A model generated the notes under the pieces. It did not search any database and was not told the origin of the DNA. It saw only the letters and a program-made list of their open reading frames with translations. Of a stretch of DNA of 40,724 nucleotides, positions 38,956 to 40,724 are shown piece by piece. The translations under genes were made by a program, and so were the position numbers. Every line of letters begins with the position of its first letter. Position 1 is the stretch's first letter. This DNA comes from an uncultured Pelagibacteraceae bacterium (lineage in GTDB: Bacteria; Pseudomonadota; Alphaproteobacteria; Pelagibacterales; Pelagibacteraceae), in contig CACLLG010000006.1 of assembly GCA_902607735.1 (NCBI GenBank), positions 1 through 40,724 of the forward strand. Direction: 5' to 3'.

Positions 38956-40575
38956 ATGGAAATACATAAAAAACAAACATTATCTGAAACATTTGCTGTT
39001 TATTTTGATAGGCGTATGACAAGGATACTCTTATTAGGAATTATAAGTGGATTTCCATGGGTTTTGATTGGAAGTAGTCTTAGCCTTTGGCTTAAAGAAG
39101 ATGGTCTTAGCCGAAGTACAATAGGTTGGGCAGGATTAATATTTGGAGTTTATGCAATCAATTATTTGTGGGCTCCACTAATTGATAGAATAAATAAATT
39201 CACACAAATAATTGGTTTTTCTCTTATTCTATTTGCAGTAGTTGATGGTTTTGTTGGTGTTTTTGGACGTTACTTTTTTTTAATGTATATTCCTGAATCG
39301 ATCAGATATTTTTTTCCAACTTATTCTATATCAATAATTATAGGTCTTATTGGTATATTATTTTTAAAAACTAATCTTTTTTCAAAAGTAGATAAAATCA
39401 GTCATCGTCTTGGTCATCGTCGTACTTGGATTGTGAGTATGCAATTTCTTATTTTGGTCAGCTTGGTTTGTTGGAGTGTAGTTGACCCTACAGCAAATCT
39501 TGGATTAGTAATTACTATTGGTTTGATTATCGCCATAGCTTCAGCAACTCAAGACATTACTGTAGATGCTTTAAGAATTGAACAAATTGGAGAAAATGAA
39601 GGAACATCAATGCAGGCGGGCGCCGCGATGGCCGTTGTTGGTTGGTGGACCGGGTATAAATTAGGAGGGGTGATAGCATTAAATGCGGCGGAATATTTTC
39701 AGAACGCAGGGTTTGAAAATTATTGGCAAGTTACTTTTTTAATTCTTGGCTTAGTTATTATTGCTTGTAACATTGGTTTAATGTTTGTTCATGAACCTCA
39801 ACCTATCGAACGACAGGAAGCTCAAAGAAGAACAGATCAAATGATAGAAGAAAAGCTGGGGGCGCCCAATATTGCCACAAAATCAGCCGCATGGATCAGT
39901 GGCACAATTGCTGGACCTATAATTAGTTTTTTTAGAAAAAATGGATTTAAAATTGCTTTGTATATTCTCGGATTTATATTTCTTTTTAAAATTGGTGAGG
40001 CCTTTCTTGGGCGTATGTCCATTGTTTTTTATAAAGAGATAGGATTTTCTAAAGGTGATATCGCTCTCTATTCTAAAGGCATAGGCTGGATTACTACAGT
40101 CGTATTCACACTTCTTGGAGGTTTGTTTGCAATACGTTCAGGGGTAGTGAAGGCAATGTTTATCTCTGGAGTATTAATGGCAGGAACGAATCTTTTATTT
40201 GCGGCTCTCGCTATGTCTGGAAAATCTGAATGGCTTTTTGCCGTAGCTGTACTATTAGATGATATTGCAGCAGCATTCGCTACTGTTGCTTTTGTTGCTT
40301 TTATATCGTTATTGGTGGATAGAACGTATACAGCAACTCAGTATGCGTTACTTGCATCGATAGGTACTCTTGGTAGAACTACGTTAGCGGGTTCTTCTGG
40401 ATGGATGGTTGATACGTTAGAAAAGGGAACAGATTTAATTTTATTTAGTAGATTTTCCTTATCAATCCCAAGTGTAGAAAATCCATGGGCAGTCTTTTTT
40501 GTAATAACTACAGTTATGGTAATACCTTCTTTAATTCTTCTCTGGTTTATTCGAAATAAACTTAAATTGCAGTGA
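38956..40575 (+). CDS. Major facilitator superfamily transporter, AmpG-like
   Basis: 539 residues, about 12-14 transmembrane segments. The N-terminal GIISGFPWVLIGSSLSLWLKEDGLSRSTIG then FGVYAINYLWAPLIDRI, and TQDITVDALRIE in the middle, are typical of AmpG permeases, which import anhydromuropeptides for peptidoglycan recycling. It is longer than E. coli AmpG (about 490) because of extra segments around residues 100-160. The next gene starts inside its stop (GTGA) and encodes an SH3 domain; many such proteins are NlpC/P60 wall peptidases, which would fit muropeptide recycling. Confidence 0.85.
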   Translation: MEIHKKQTLSETFAVYFDRRMTRILLLGIISGFPWVLIGSSLSLWLKEDGLSRSTIGWAGLIFGVYAINYLWAPLIDRINKFTQIIGFSLILFAVVDGFVGVFGRYFFLMYIPESIRYFFPTYSISIIIGLIGILFLKTNLFSKVDKISHRLGHRRTWIVSMQFLILVSLVCWSVVDPTANLGLVITIGLIIAIASATQDITVDALRIEQIGENEGTSMQAGAAMAVVGWWTGYKLGGVIALNAAEYFQNAGFENYWQVTFLILGLVIIACNIGLMFVHEPQPIERQEAQRRTDQMIEEKLGAPNIATKSAAWISGTIAGPIISFFRKNGFKIALYILGFIFLFKIGEAFLGRMSIVFYKEIGFSKGDIALYSKGIGWITTVVFTLLGGLFAIRSGVVKAMFISGVLMAGTNLLFAALAMSGKSEWLFAVAVLLDDIAAAFATVAFVAFISLLVDRTYTATQYALLASIGTLGRTTLAGSSGWMVDTLEKGTDLILFSRFSLSIPSVENPWAVFFVITTVMVIPSLILLWFIRNKLKLQ

Positions 40576-40724
40576 GAAGCAATCTACCCGTCATAAACGT
40601 ATATAAAAAAAAAAGTGTAAAATCTGAAATTGTTACACAACTTTTATATGGTGAAACTTTTAAAAAAATAAAAGAAAATGGATCATGGATCAAAATTAAA
40701 AATAATCTAGATAACTATAAGGGT
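40572..40724 (+). CDS. SH3-domain protein N-terminus, probably NlpC/P60-type, cut by the window end
   Basis: Starts at GTG 40572, overlapping the transporter stop by four bases; in this frame a stop at 40563 rules out an earlier start apart from non-standard codons. 51 residues are visible, starting RSNLPVINVYKKKSVKSEIV, with LLYGETF and GSWIKIK, a bacterial SH3 pattern often found in front of NlpC/P60 gamma-D-glutamyl peptidases. The catalytic domain, if any, lies outside the window. Confidence 0.6.
   Translation, partial: MRSNLPVINVYKKKSVKSEIVTQLLYGETFKKIKENGSWIKIKNNLDNYKG

Overview
The window is a very AT-rich, tightly packed bacterial chromosome segment that looks like a Pelagibacterales (SAR11-type) alphaproteobacterium. 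Support: alphaproteobacterial gene order (rpmH-rnpA-yidD-yidC-argB; DnaJ-cobS-cobT; aroK-aroB), a class I lysyl-tRNA synthetase, a short HisG paired with HisZ, a tRNA-His without encoded G-1 and with A73, and many overlapping or zero-gap genes. The lineage is inferred from these traits, not from a search.

Layout. (1) 1-1650: 3' part of groEL with its terminator. (2) About 1669-8052: an accessory island on the minus strand between groEL and hisG. It holds secreted small proteins, two MORN-repeat proteins, a DUF4116-repeat protein, a YugP-type zinc peptidase, a serine beta-lactamase-like hydrolase and small membrane proteins. Non-coding repeats punctuate it: copies of the groEL terminator region (T), a conserved promoter/leader block (U), and a second duplicated terminator (T2). 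Five payload genes start with nearly the same signal-peptide DNA. It reads as a cassette array and is the most unusual part of the window. (3) 8083-14517, minus strand: hisG-hisZ-hisS with tRNA-His, two cold-shock protein genes, tRNA-Phe, infA, murA, dcd and two small basic proteins. (4) 14642-22535, mostly plus: tRNA-Thr, a VTT-family membrane protein (minus), rpmH-rnpA-yidD-yidC-argB, a HAD nucleotidase, a truncated dapD joined to dapE, a membrane methyltransferase-like protein and a histone-deacetylase-family amidohydrolase. (5) 22536-26697, minus: truA-fmt-def and two uncharacterised envelope-type proteins. (6) 26772-31999: aroK-aroB, bolA (minus), DnaJ-like gene, cobS-cobT. (7) 31989-40724: a VUT-family transporter and rpmB (minus), a TauE/SafE permease and ccdA (plus), pyrD and lysS (minus), trkH, an AmpG-like MFS transporter and the start of an SH3-domain gene (plus).

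Most of the window is housekeeping: protein folding, tRNA charging, translation initiation and N-terminal processing (fmt/def), ribosome and membrane-insertion machinery, and histidine, aromatic, lysine/peptidoglycan, arginine and pyrimidine biosynthesis. Two things stand out: the repeat-delimited array downstream of groEL, and an apparent deletion that removes the catalytic part of dapD and fuses the remnant to dapE.
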